Source: Flavobacteriales bacterium
GTDB taxonomy: Bacteria; Bacteroidota; Bacteroidia; Flavobacteriales_F; PHOS-HE28
NCBI GenBank assembly: GCA_020437875.1
Contig: JAGQVR010000179.1
Location: 1-5,909 of the forward strand
Direction: 5' to 3'
Length of the DNA stretch: 5,909 nucleotides
The notes under the pieces are model-generated. The model saw only the letters and a list, made by a program, of their open reading frames with translations. It searched no databases and was not told the DNA's origin. The position numbers and the translations under genes were made by a program. Below are positions 1 through 5,632 of this stretch, in pieces (the stretch's first letter is position 1; each line of letters starts with the position of its first letter).

Positions 1-746
1 CCCATGACGAGTACATCGATCAGTACGACAAGGGCGCGTACAACGGCTCCTACAAGAAGTACCTGAGCGGCGGCGAGCTGGGGCGCCTCAAGGAGAAGAA
101 GTCGCCCCCCTCCAAGCGCGACCAGCAGCGCATCGAGGCGCTGTACGAGAACGAGATCGCCTTCAACGACAAGCACTTCGGCGACCTGCTCGCCCACCTG
201 AAGGCCGAGGGCATCTACGACGACACCGCCATCATCATCAGCGCCGACCACGGCGACGAGTTCTGGGAGCACGGCTCCTGCGGCCACGGCCACAACCTGC
301 ACCAGGAGCTCGTGCGGGTGCCGCTGGTCATCAAGATGCCCGGCTTCCCGGCGGGCGCCCGGGTCACTTCGGGGGCCAACGGCGTCGACATCCTGCCCAC
401 CCTGCTCGCCGTCATCGGCGGCCAGGCCCCCAAGGACGCCCAGGGCATGAGCCTGGTGCCCACCATCGGCAGCAAGTCGCTCTACCCCCAGGCGCAGATC
501 GCCATGAACGGCACCAGCGCCTACACCCTCGCCGTGGGCAACGCCAAGATCATCTACCGCAGCGACTCGTCCATCATGGCCTTCGACATCGGCAAGGACA
601 TCGCCGAGCAGACGGACGTCTTCGAGACGCGGCCGGTGCTGGCGCTGACCGCCCTCGACCCGCTCCTCCTCTTCCTCTCCCAGCCCAAGCGCTGGAAGAA
701 GGAGGTCATGGGCCCGCCGAACAACCTCACCCGCGCCTTCAAGTAG
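1..746 (+). CDS. Sulfatase family protein, C-terminal part (5' truncated by window edge)
   Basis: The frame is open from base 3 to the TAG at 744-746 and gives 247 residues without the N-terminus, so the first internal ATG (312) is not the real start. The fragment resembles the C-terminal half of alkaline-phosphatase-superfamily sulfatases, which hydrolyse sulfate esters. The metal-binding DHG sits in SADHGDEFWEHG (D at fragment residue 82) and is followed by GHGHNLHQELVRVPLVI, where family members carry a conserved His and the RVPL strand. GVDILPTLLAVIG is also typical of the family. The upstream HDEYIDQYDKGAYNGSY segment resembles the active-site-distal loop of such enzymes. The catalytic Cys/Ser (CxPSR motif) would lie upstream of the window, so activity cannot be judged. 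Almost every third codon position is G or C, unlike all genes beyond base 850, so this DNA probably comes from another organism. Substrate is unknown; a phosphatase or phosphoethanolamine transferase of the same superfamily is less likely. Confidence 0.88.
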   Translation, partial: HDEYIDQYDKGAYNGSYKKYLSGGELGRLKEKKSPPSKRDQQRIEALYENEIAFNDKHFGDLLAHLKAEGIYDDTAIIISADHGDEFWEHGSCGHGHNLHQELVRVPLVIKMPGFPAGARVTSGANGVDILPTLLAVIGGQAPKDAQGMSLVPTIGSKSLYPQAQIAMNGTSAYTLAVGNAKIIYRSDSSIMAFDIGKDIAEQTDVFETRPVLALTALDPLLLFLSQPKRWKKEVMGPPNNLTRAFK

Positions 747-2518
747 GCAGGCGGAAGGCCACCGGCCGCTCCAGCCGCACCGCCTCGGGCTGGATGGCCA
801 GGCGCCACGCCAGCACCTCCACCCCCGCCGCCACCGCCGCCGCCCGACGAGCCTCCACCACCGGACCCACCGCTGCTCGAAGGTGGCGTGCTCGAGGACT
901 GCACGCTGCTGCCGAACGAGCTGTTCATATGCGACGAGAACGAGCCGAAGTTGCCGATGTTCCCACTGTACCAGCCCGGCCGGTAATCCGGGTCCACCAA
1001 GGCGTTGCTGATCATGCTCTGGAAGCGCTCACCCCAGATGCGCTCCACCTTGAACGCGATCGCGTACGGCAGGTACTTCTCGAAGACCTCCGGTGTCATC
1101 GCCGGTGGGTTGAAGTGCTGCAGCTGTTTCTCCTCCGCCGCACCCAAGTACATCTTGAAGCCGAGCAGCTTCGAGCGGAGCGCCTGCTTCGCCTCGCTCG
1201 GCCGCTTGATCAGGAAGCGGTACAGCAGGAAGAGGATCACGTTCACCACGATGAAACCGAGGATGTAGGGCAGGTCGTTCCCTCCCCAATAGATGTTGTG
1301 CAGAATGATCAGGCCAACGGCGCACGCGATCACCAAGAGGATCGGGATCCACCAGAAGCGCATGTTATCGCCCTTGGTGAGGAAGCCGTGCCATTGGCCA
1401 CGGAGCCTTCCGCGGAACTCGCTGGCCATGAGCTTCACGTTCGGGTCGTAGGTCCCGTCGATCACGCATTCCTTCCTGCCACCGACGAACATGCGGTTCA
1501 AGAGTTCCTGCTCCTCGCGTGGCAGGCCTTCACCGGCCTTGACCTTCACGATGGTGTAGGTCCGTGACTTCACCAGACCCAGCAAGGCTTCTTGGGTCCT
1601 TTCCGCGATGCGGATATGACCCTTGACCGCGAGCGAGATCATGGCCGGTGTGATCTGGTCGTTGTCATAGCGTCCCTTCATCACCATGGCCACTGAGGCG
1701 GGGGACAGACCATCCGGCGGTTCGAAGAGCGGGATCACCGTGGGGCGCTCGGGATCCCGGCCGAAACGAGACCACGTGAAGAAGTAGTAGAGCAGCAGCA
1801 AAAGCGTGATCCCTCCACCCACCAGTGGTACCGCGTTCTCCTCCCAATAGGTCGGCGGTGGCGGTTCAGGCACCACGCCCTTCTGGAATCCGACCGCCAC
1901 CGTGAGTCCTTCATAGTAACCCAAAGGACGACCCCGGAAACCAACGGTATGTCCATCGACGATGGTGGCTTCGCATGCGGACTCCGTGCTGCCCATGACA
2001 CCCGTGTAACAAGCGGTCTGCTTCACCCGGGCCGCCGCAGGCAGATGGATCAGCGCCGAAATGCTGTCCACATCGAAGCCCCAGCCATTGCCGTTCACGT
2101 TCCAATAGATCTCGTCGAATTCGGGGAAGAAGCCAAGCTGGCCCTTGGTCACGTAGGTGATGCTATACGGATAGTCACCCGGATCCAGGAAGTTGCCCTC
2201 CGAACCCACGTACAGGACGAAGTCATCGCCCTCCGTGGCGGTGTGGTAAGGCGAGTTCGCACCGAACACCAGCACACTGGTCAATTCATAGCTGACCCGG
2301 TGCTGCCGGCCGGTATGGTCCGTGAACGTGCGCGGCAGCCGCCGCACGATCCCACGCTTGAACTCGTTCCCCTCCGCGTGGATGTTGATCTCCTCCGTTA
2401 CGGTGAGTCGTCCATCCGGTGAGACCGTGAGGTCCGTGTGGAAGGAATTGATCCTCTCGGACTGGCCGTGCGTACCCAAGGCACACACCAATGCCGCGGC
2501 CAACAGCTGGCTGCGCAT
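554..2518 (-). CDS. DUF2207 domain membrane protein, 3' end lost and replaced by read-through
   Basis: The open frame has 654 codons, but only about the first 565 look native. Residues 1-20 form a signal peptide. Residues 22-215 are the extracytoplasmic DUF2207 domain (DLTVSPDGRLTVTEEI, EIYWNVNGNGWGF). A membrane helix at about 230-249 precedes the typical FGRDPERPTVIPLFEPPDGLSP segment and a cytoplasmic stretch ending in LAVKGHIRI. Two more helices lie near 388-407 and 416-436, then the family signature GFKMYLGAAEE and FEKYLPYAIAFKVERIW, and a Ser/Gly-rich tail (535-568). Family members usually stop just after such a tail. Here residues from about 569 on are antisense to the sulfatase and are probably not real protein, so the native part is roughly 815-2518. 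The start ATG shares its A with the TGA of lemA, which supports this start and coupled translation. Family function is not established; it often pairs with LemA and is thought to act at the cell envelope. Confidence 0.85.
   Translation of the reverse strand: MRSQLLAAALVCALGTHGQSERINSFHTDLTVSPDGRLTVTEEINIHAEGNEFKRGIVRRLPRTFTDHTGRQHRVSYELTSVLVFGANSPYHTATEGDDFVLYVGSEGNFLDPGDYPYSITYVTKGQLGFFPEFDEIYWNVNGNGWGFDVDSISALIHLPAAARVKQTACYTGVMGSTESACEATIVDGHTVGFRGRPLGYYEGLTVAVGFQKGVVPEPPPPTYWEENAVPLVGGGITLLLLLYYFFTWSRFGRDPERPTVIPLFEPPDGLSPASVAMVMKGRYDNDQITPAMISLAVKGHIRIAERTQEALLGLVKSRTYTIVKVKAGEGLPREEQELLNRMFVGGRKECVIDGTYDPNVKLMASEFRGRLRGQWHGFLTKGDNMRFWWIPILLVIACAVGLIILHNIYWGGNDLPYILGFIVVNVILFLLYRFLIKRPSEAKQALRSKLLGFKMYLGAAEEKQLQHFNPPAMTPEVFEKYLPYAIAFKVERIWGERFQSMISNALVDPDYRPGWYSGNIGNFGSFSSHMNSSFGSSVQSSSTPPSSSGGSGGGGSSGGGGGGGGGGAGVAPGHPARGGAAGAAGGLPPAYLKARVRLFGGPMTSFFQRLGWERKRRSGSRAVSASTGRVSKTSVCSAMSLPMSKAMMDESLR
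739..825 (-). CDS. C-terminal remnant of an unidentified gene from the high-GC segment
   Basis: On the minus strand a frame ending in TGA at 739-741 reads VEVLAWRLAIQPEAV, then RLERPVAFRLPT and stop. Its codons are nearly all G/C-ending (only the last two sense codons end in T), matching the sulfatase next door and not the DUF2207 gene. It looks like the last 27 or so codons of a real gene converging on the sulfatase, overlapping its stop by 8 bp. Upstream of about 825 the frame enters the poly-glycine-encoding repeat of the DUF2207 gene and loses this composition, so the rest of the gene is absent and the left limit of the remnant is approximate. Too little is left to name a family. A chance open frame in GC-rich DNA is possible. 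Confidence 0.45.
   Translation of the reverse strand, partial: GVEVLAWRLAIQPEAVRLERPVAFRLPT
812..852. other. Probable chimeric or recombination junction in a GGN-rich low-complexity run
   Basis: Read on the minus strand this stretch is a run of GGC, GGT, GGA and GGG triplets coding for about a dozen glycines. On its right, the minus-strand frame codes for the recognisable DUF2207 protein with mixed third positions. On its left, both the plus-strand sulfatase and the minus-strand gene remnant have almost pure G/C third positions. The expected end of the DUF2207 gene, a stop soon after the glycine run, is missing. Low-complexity GC-rich runs are known places where assemblers join unrelated contigs. 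A biological crossover or insertion boundary cannot be excluded from sequence alone. The exact breakpoint is blurred by the repeat. Confidence 0.6.
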
Positions 2519-3075
2519 CAGCTGAACTTGACCGTGGGCACCTCCTTCTCCGCCTTGTTCTCCAATTCGAAGAAGGCGCTCTTCGCGAAGCCGAACATGT
2601 TCGCGACCAGGTTGCTCGGGAAGGTCTCGATCAATGTATTCTGTTCGCGCACGTTGCCATTGTAGTACCGACGGGACTTTTCGATGTCCCCCTCGATCTG
2701 GCTCAAGGCGCTCTGCAATTCCAGGAAGTTGGTGTTCGCCTTCAGATCGGGGTACCGCTCCGCCACGGCGATCAGGTTCACCAGCGCACCGCTCAACTGC
2801 TTCTCAGCGGCCTGGTGACCTTCCACGGTGGTCGCCTGCTGTGCGGCCGCCCGCGCCTTGGTCACGTTCTCGAAGGTCTCCTTCTCATGGGCGGCGTAAC
2901 CCTTCACCGTTTCCACCAGGTTGGGGATCAGGTCGTGGCGCTTCTTCAATTGCACATCGATACCGCTCCACGCCTCGGCCACCAGGTTCTTCAACCGCAC
3001 GAGCTTGTTGTAGATCCCGATGGCATAGAATGCGATCAGGACGAAGAGACCGAGGAGAACGAGCAGGGCGATCAT
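2518..3075 (-). CDS. lemA: LemA family protein
   Basis: This is a complete 185-residue protein of the usual length for the family. One N-terminal membrane helix (residues 2-20) is followed by the family core: IYNKLVRLKNLVAEAWSGID, then VQLKKRHDLIPNLVETVKGY, and near the C-terminus RRYYNGNVREQN and FPSNLVANMFGF. LemA proteins have a short N-terminus outside and a long helical bundle inside the cytoplasm; their molecular role is unsettled. The gene lies directly upstream of the DUF2207 gene with a TGATG stop/start, so the two are surely co-transcribed, a pairing seen in many bacteria. No Shine-Dalgarno sequence precedes the ATG (upstream bases are ACTCAACCACCACCC), which fits Bacteroidota. The 100 bp upstream are free of genes and probably carry the promoter of the pair. 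The family assignment is firm. The symbol follows the family name and does not imply the original Listeria function. Confidence 0.95.
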   Translation of the reverse strand: MIALLVLLGLFVLIAFYAIGIYNKLVRLKNLVAEAWSGIDVQLKKRHDLIPNLVETVKGYAAHEKETFENVTKARAAAQQATTVEGHQAAEKQLSGALVNLIAVAERYPDLKANTNFLELQSALSQIEGDIEKSRRYYNGNVREQNTLIETFPSNLVANMFGFAKSAFFELENKAEKEVPTVKFS

Positions 3076-3094
3076 GGGTGGTGGTTGAGTGGAT

Positions 3095-3119
3095 CGAATA
3101 TAACGGAGCTGTGGATCAA
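3095..3119 (-). promoter_or_regulatory. Possible Bacteroidota-type promoter of lemA-DUF2207
   Basis: Reading the minus strand, TATATTCG (3102-3095) differs from the Bacteroidota -7 element TAnnTTTG at one base and lies about 20 bp before the lemA ATG. A TTG (3119-3117) lies upstream, but only 14 bases separate it from the -7-like element, shorter than the usual spacing. It is placed where a promoter is needed; the match itself is weak. Confidence 0.25.
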
Positions 3120-3175
3120 GGGATACCTCAGGGCGCTCGCGTTCCGCAAATTTGGACGGGATAGCGCGCCCCGCG

Positions 3176-3565
3176 TCATCTGGAAGGTACCTCCGCGCGG
3201 AGCCTCTTCACGATGAACACCGCACCCAGTACCTCCACCATGCTCCATGGCACAGCGATGGGAAGGATGCTCAGTGGCAGCACACCCATGTTCCCAATGA
3301 CCAGCCACATCAGTACGAAACCCATGGACCAGGTGATGATCGCTGTCTCCATGACACCGCAGCGACGCGCCAGGAAGTGGATGGCGACGGTAAGTCCCAG
3401 CGCCCATAGTCCCCAGACCGCACCATTGACCGGATCGCTTGGAAAGGCAAGGCCCAACGCCGCGTAGTGGTCCGTCCAATGGTCCATGAGGACCACCTGG
3501 TTCCGGACGAATTCATTGATCGAGATCCAGACCGTTGCGGCGAGGATGGCAAGAAAGGGGCGCAT
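3176..3565 (-). CDS. Small four-helix integral membrane protein, function unknown
   Basis: The open frame extends upstream to 4060, but that part lies antisense to the methyltransferase and is not hydrophobic. The ATG at 3565-3563 (MRPFLAILAATVWISINEF) starts a 129-residue protein that is hydrophobic almost throughout. Membrane helices are likely near residues 3-20, 48-66, 71-90 and 94-118. Between helices 1 and 2 is a polar loop FVRNQVVLMDHWTDHYAALG with aromatic and His residues, followed by FPSDPVNGAVWGLW. Helices 3 and 4 contain GFVLMWLVIGNMGVLP. I recognise no characterised family; it resembles short conserved membrane proteins of unknown function in Bacteroidota. It is transcribed away from the methyltransferase gene, from a shared 57-63 bp spacer. 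It could be co-transcribed with lemA, 100 bp downstream on the same strand, but the gap allows a separate lemA promoter. The start is well supported by composition and the end of the hydrophobic pattern. Confidence 0.8.
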   Translation of the reverse strand: MRPFLAILAATVWISINEFVRNQVVLMDHWTDHYAALGLAFPSDPVNGAVWGLWALGLTVAIHFLARRCGVMETAIITWSMGFVLMWLVIGNMGVLPLSILPIAVPWSMVEVLGAVFIVKRLRAEVPSR

Positions 3566-3628
3566 GGTATTGCCGTCGAATGTAGGGACCGCATACGGAC
3601 CATACCACCGCACCTTTGTGACATGTCC
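3566..3628. promoter_or_regulatory. Divergent intergenic region between membrane protein and methyltransferase genes
   Basis: Both flanking genes start here, so promoters for both directions must lie in about 60 bp or inside the opposite gene. Toward the membrane protein, TACATTCG on the minus strand (3584-3577) is one base from TAnnTTTG and lies about 11 bases before its ATG. Toward the methyltransferase, CACCTTTG (3611-3618) is also one base off and would give a transcript with almost no leader. Neither has a clear -33 element at normal spacing. No Shine-Dalgarno sequence is present on either side. The location is sound, the individual boxes are weak. Confidence 0.35.
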
Positions 3629-4411
3629 ATGAACACTTATGACCGTATCGGCACCGGTTACGATGCGACGCGATCCGCCGATCCGCTCCTGGCCCAACGA
3701 CTGTTCGACCTGTTGAACACACCCGTTGGCGCATCCGTGGTCGATGTCGGTTGTGGCACGGGCAACTACACCAGCTTCCTCGCCGAGCGCGGCCTCCGGC
3801 TCACGGGACTCGACCCATCGGAACGCATGCTGGAAGAGGCACGAGCGAAGAGCGACCGCGTTCAATGGATCCAGGGTCATGCTGAGGCGATGCCCTTCGC
3901 AGATGGTGCTTTCCAAGCCGCGGTCACCACCCTCACACTGCACCACTGGAAGGACCTTGGAACCGGTCTCGCCGAGTGTGGACGGATCCTCCAACCTGGC
4001 GCAAGGTTCGTCGTGTTCACCTCCACACCGGAACAGACAGGAGCTTATTGGCTTCGCCACTATTTCCCGCGGATGATCGAACGAAGTGCGGCCAGCCTGC
4101 CTGCGGAGGATCAGATCATCGAAGGGGGGATGCGCGCAGGACTGGTTTTGAGGGAACGCGTTCCATATACCGTGGAACCCGACCTGCAGGATCTATTCCT
4201 TTACGCCCGGAAACATCGCCCGGAAGCCTACCTCGACCCGGAGTTCCGAAAAGGCATCTCCTCCTTCGCACTGTTGGTGTCGGATGACGAACTGGAACGT
4301 GGCCTTGACGCGCTCTCCTCTGATATCACCTCCGGAAAATGGGCTACCATACGTGATCAGCACGCGCATCAGGGCGGCGACTACCTGCACCTGGTGTTCG
4401 AGCGGCAGTGA
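3629..4411 (+). CDS. Class I SAM-dependent methyltransferase (methyltransferase type 11-like)
   Basis: The protein has 260 residues from the ATG at 3629. An in-frame ATG at 3623 would add two residues and cannot be excluded; the frame further upstream overlaps the divergent gene and lacks family similarity. The N-terminus MNTYDRIGTGYDATRSADP matches a common opening of stand-alone methyltransferases of this group. Motif I, which binds S-adenosylmethionine, is VVDVGCGTGNY (residues 37-47). The acidic residue that contacts the ribose is D62 in GLDPSERMLEEA. Later motifs are GHAEAMPFADGAF (83-95), LTLHHW (102-107) and GRILQPGARFVVFT (118-131). The C-terminal half (about 135-260) is a substrate or cap region with FPRMIERS and the ending HLVFERQ. 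The protein is soluble and cytoplasmic. The acceptor cannot be told from sequence: small molecule, metabolite or arsenite-type substrates all occur in this superfamily, though no cysteine pattern like that of arsenite methyltransferases is seen. It stands alone on its strand. Confidence 0.9.
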   Translation: MNTYDRIGTGYDATRSADPLLAQRLFDLLNTPVGASVVDVGCGTGNYTSFLAERGLRLTGLDPSERMLEEARAKSDRVQWIQGHAEAMPFADGAFQAAVTTLTLHHWKDLGTGLAECGRILQPGARFVVFTSTPEQTGAYWLRHYFPRMIERSAASLPAEDQIIEGGMRAGLVLRERVPYTVEPDLQDLFLYARKHRPEAYLDPEFRKGISSFALLVSDDELERGLDALSSDITSGKWATIRDQHAHQGGDYLHLVFERQ

Positions 4412-4454
4412 TAGGCTGGATCGATCGACCGGATCCGCTCGCACGACTGTAGCC

Positions 4455-4949
4455 TCATTCCATCGCTTCGCACTGCTTGCGCTGCTCGGCGACGAAACCG
4501 GTGCATTCCCGCGCACCTGTGTAGCGCAGCTCTTCCTGCGGCTTCCGAATGCGCGGTCGCCAGCTCCCGATCCTGATCGTGCCGAGTCTGCCTTCCTGTA
4601 CCCTCCAACAACGCTCCACGGTCCGTCCTCCCATCTGGCACTTGATACCGACCACGCTATGGCCGGGCCATATCGCCGCCTTCGCGACGCAACGGTCCCA
4701 GCCGGCATCGATCACCCCTGGCTGCTGGCGTACGAAAGCGACGATCGTGTCGTAGGTGGCTTGGTGGGCGATGTAGGTCGAAGATCCATTGTTGACGAGG
4801 TGACCTTTGCGCTGGTCATGGATGGTCCGCTTCATCCAACGATCCAGTCGTTCCACCTTGCCGCTCTCGATCGCCTTGCGGAAGGTGGTCGCGTCCTGAG
4901 CCCACAAGCTGGCCGGAAGCAGCATACCGATGAGGAACAAGGCTTTCAT
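4455..4949 (-). CDS. Putative secreted or periplasmic protein of unknown function, five cysteines
   Basis: The start chosen is the ATG at 4949-4947 (MKALFLIGMLLPASLWAQ), which gives a signal peptide and 164 residues; the longer open frame upstream is antisense-like shadow of the next gene. Cleavage is likely after A17 (SLWA/QDA). The mature part is basic and has two segments: an N-terminal helical stretch (TTFRKAIESGKVERLDRWMK) and a part carrying cysteines at 87, 104, 114, 149 and 160 (DRCVAK, IKCQMGG, ERCWRV, RECTGF, KQCEAME). Cysteines in an exported protein often form disulfides; five leaves one unpaired. I recognise no family. Its ATG overlaps the TGA of the upstream lipoprotein gene by four bases (ATGA), so it is probably the last gene of the cluster, translated by coupling. 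It converges on the methyltransferase gene with 43 bp between. Confidence 0.75.
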   Translation of the reverse strand: MKALFLIGMLLPASLWAQDATTFRKAIESGKVERLDRWMKRTIHDQRKGHLVNNGSSTYIAHQATYDTIVAFVRQQPGVIDAGWDRCVAKAAIWPGHSVVGIKCQMGGRTVERCWRVQEGRLGTIRIGSWRPRIRKPQEELRYTGARECTGFVAEQRKQCEAME

Positions 4950-5632
4950 TCGTCGAGCCATCCGTGCCAATCGACCAGGGCCTGCTGTATCGCTTTCTCG
5001 CTGCGATGAATACCCACCCACCGGTCCTGGCCGATCATGTGTTGCTGGCCGGTGAACAGGTCCAGCGTCTCCATCACCGTGCGGATGTAGTTCTGGTGGA
5101 TGGTCGCGTTCTCGCTGCCGGAAATGAACATCGGCGTGGTCTCCAGGACGGAGGTCAAGTATCGTACCGCAGCCCGATCCTGTTCTTCCAGGCGTGCGTA
5201 GTGTTCCTTCGTCGTACAGACCATCGGACGGATACGCCGGTACTCCTGCAGTGCAAGCAGGCCCCGGATCCGGTGATCCTCGTTCCAATGTGCCGCAGCG
5301 GCTACGGCCAGCGGGAAACTGTGATGCCTTTCGATGTACGCATGCGTCACACGCGCATGCGGATCCTCCATCCAATGCCGGCGCGCGAGCCGATCGAAAA
5401 AGTATCGCGCGCTGTCGTTCTTCAGCTCCTCCTCCAGCATGAGCAGCAGTTCACATGTGAGCGGGGTGGCCGGTGGATAGGCGCCTTGGAACAGATCGGT
5501 GCTGTCGGTGAGCACGCCGTCCATGTAACGCATGAGTGCTTCTGGAACGCCATCGCATCCGGTCCGGCCCGTAGCGCCCTCCTGGCCGCAAGAGAGCATG
5601 GGCAACAGCAACAGCGGTATCATCACTCTCAC
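4946..5632 (-). CDS. Putative lipoprotein of unknown function, GTG start
   Basis: The frame starts with GTG at 5632-5630, whose GTGA overlaps the TGA of the upstream gene, and gives 228 residues. The alternative ATG at 5623-5621 would remove the only basic residue before the hydrophobic stretch, so GTG is preferred. MRVMIPLLLLPMLSCGQEG looks like a lipoprotein signal with lipidation at C15, although the lipobox (MLSC) is not the best match. The rest is polar and mostly helical, with no further membrane segment; notable stretches are YFFDRLARRHWMEDPHARVT, RRIRPMVCTTKEHYARLEEQ and TIHQNYIRTVMETLDLF. Cysteines at 26, 60 and 139 lie in the mature part. The repeated helices give a faint alpha-solenoid look, but I see no clear repeat unit. 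No family recognised. It sits in the middle of a three-gene cluster with four-base overlaps on both sides, implying matched expression with its neighbours. Confidence 0.78.
   Translation of the reverse strand: MRVMIPLLLLPMLSCGQEGATGRTGCDGVPEALMRYMDGVLTDSTDLFQGAYPPATPLTCELLLMLEEELKNDSARYFFDRLARRHWMEDPHARVTHAYIERHHSFPLAVAAAAHWNEDHRIRGLLALQEYRRIRPMVCTTKEHYARLEEQDRAAVRYLTSVLETTPMFISGSENATIHQNYIRTVMETLDLFTGQQHMIGQDRWVGIHRSEKAIQQALVDWHGWLDE

Noticed and set aside
794..1567. Plus-strand open frame of 257 codons, Arg/His/Val-rich
   Set aside because: It is antisense to the DUF2207 gene, which has clear family motifs; its content reflects the opposite strand's codons.
3131..3170. GCGCT/AGCGC inverted repeat after the small membrane protein gene
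   Set aside because: The arms are 5 bp with a loop of over 20 bases and no T-run, so it is not a credible terminator.
2491..3216. Plus-strand open frame of 241 codons across lemA
   Set aside because: It is antisense to lemA, whose family match is firm; no domain or start context supports it.
3566..4060. Upstream extension of the small membrane protein frame
   Set aside because: It runs antisense to the methyltransferase, is not hydrophobic, and the membrane pattern begins at the ATG at 3565.
4418..4436. GGATC/GATCC inverted repeat between the convergent genes, a possible two-way terminator
   Set aside because: The stem is only 5 bp with a 9-base loop and no T-run follows on either strand.
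5339..5361. Two perfect CGCATGCG palindromes within 23 bp, also able to form a 6 bp hairpin
   Set aside because: They lie inside the lipoprotein coding region and are explained by its codons; no third copy or regulatory setting was seen.
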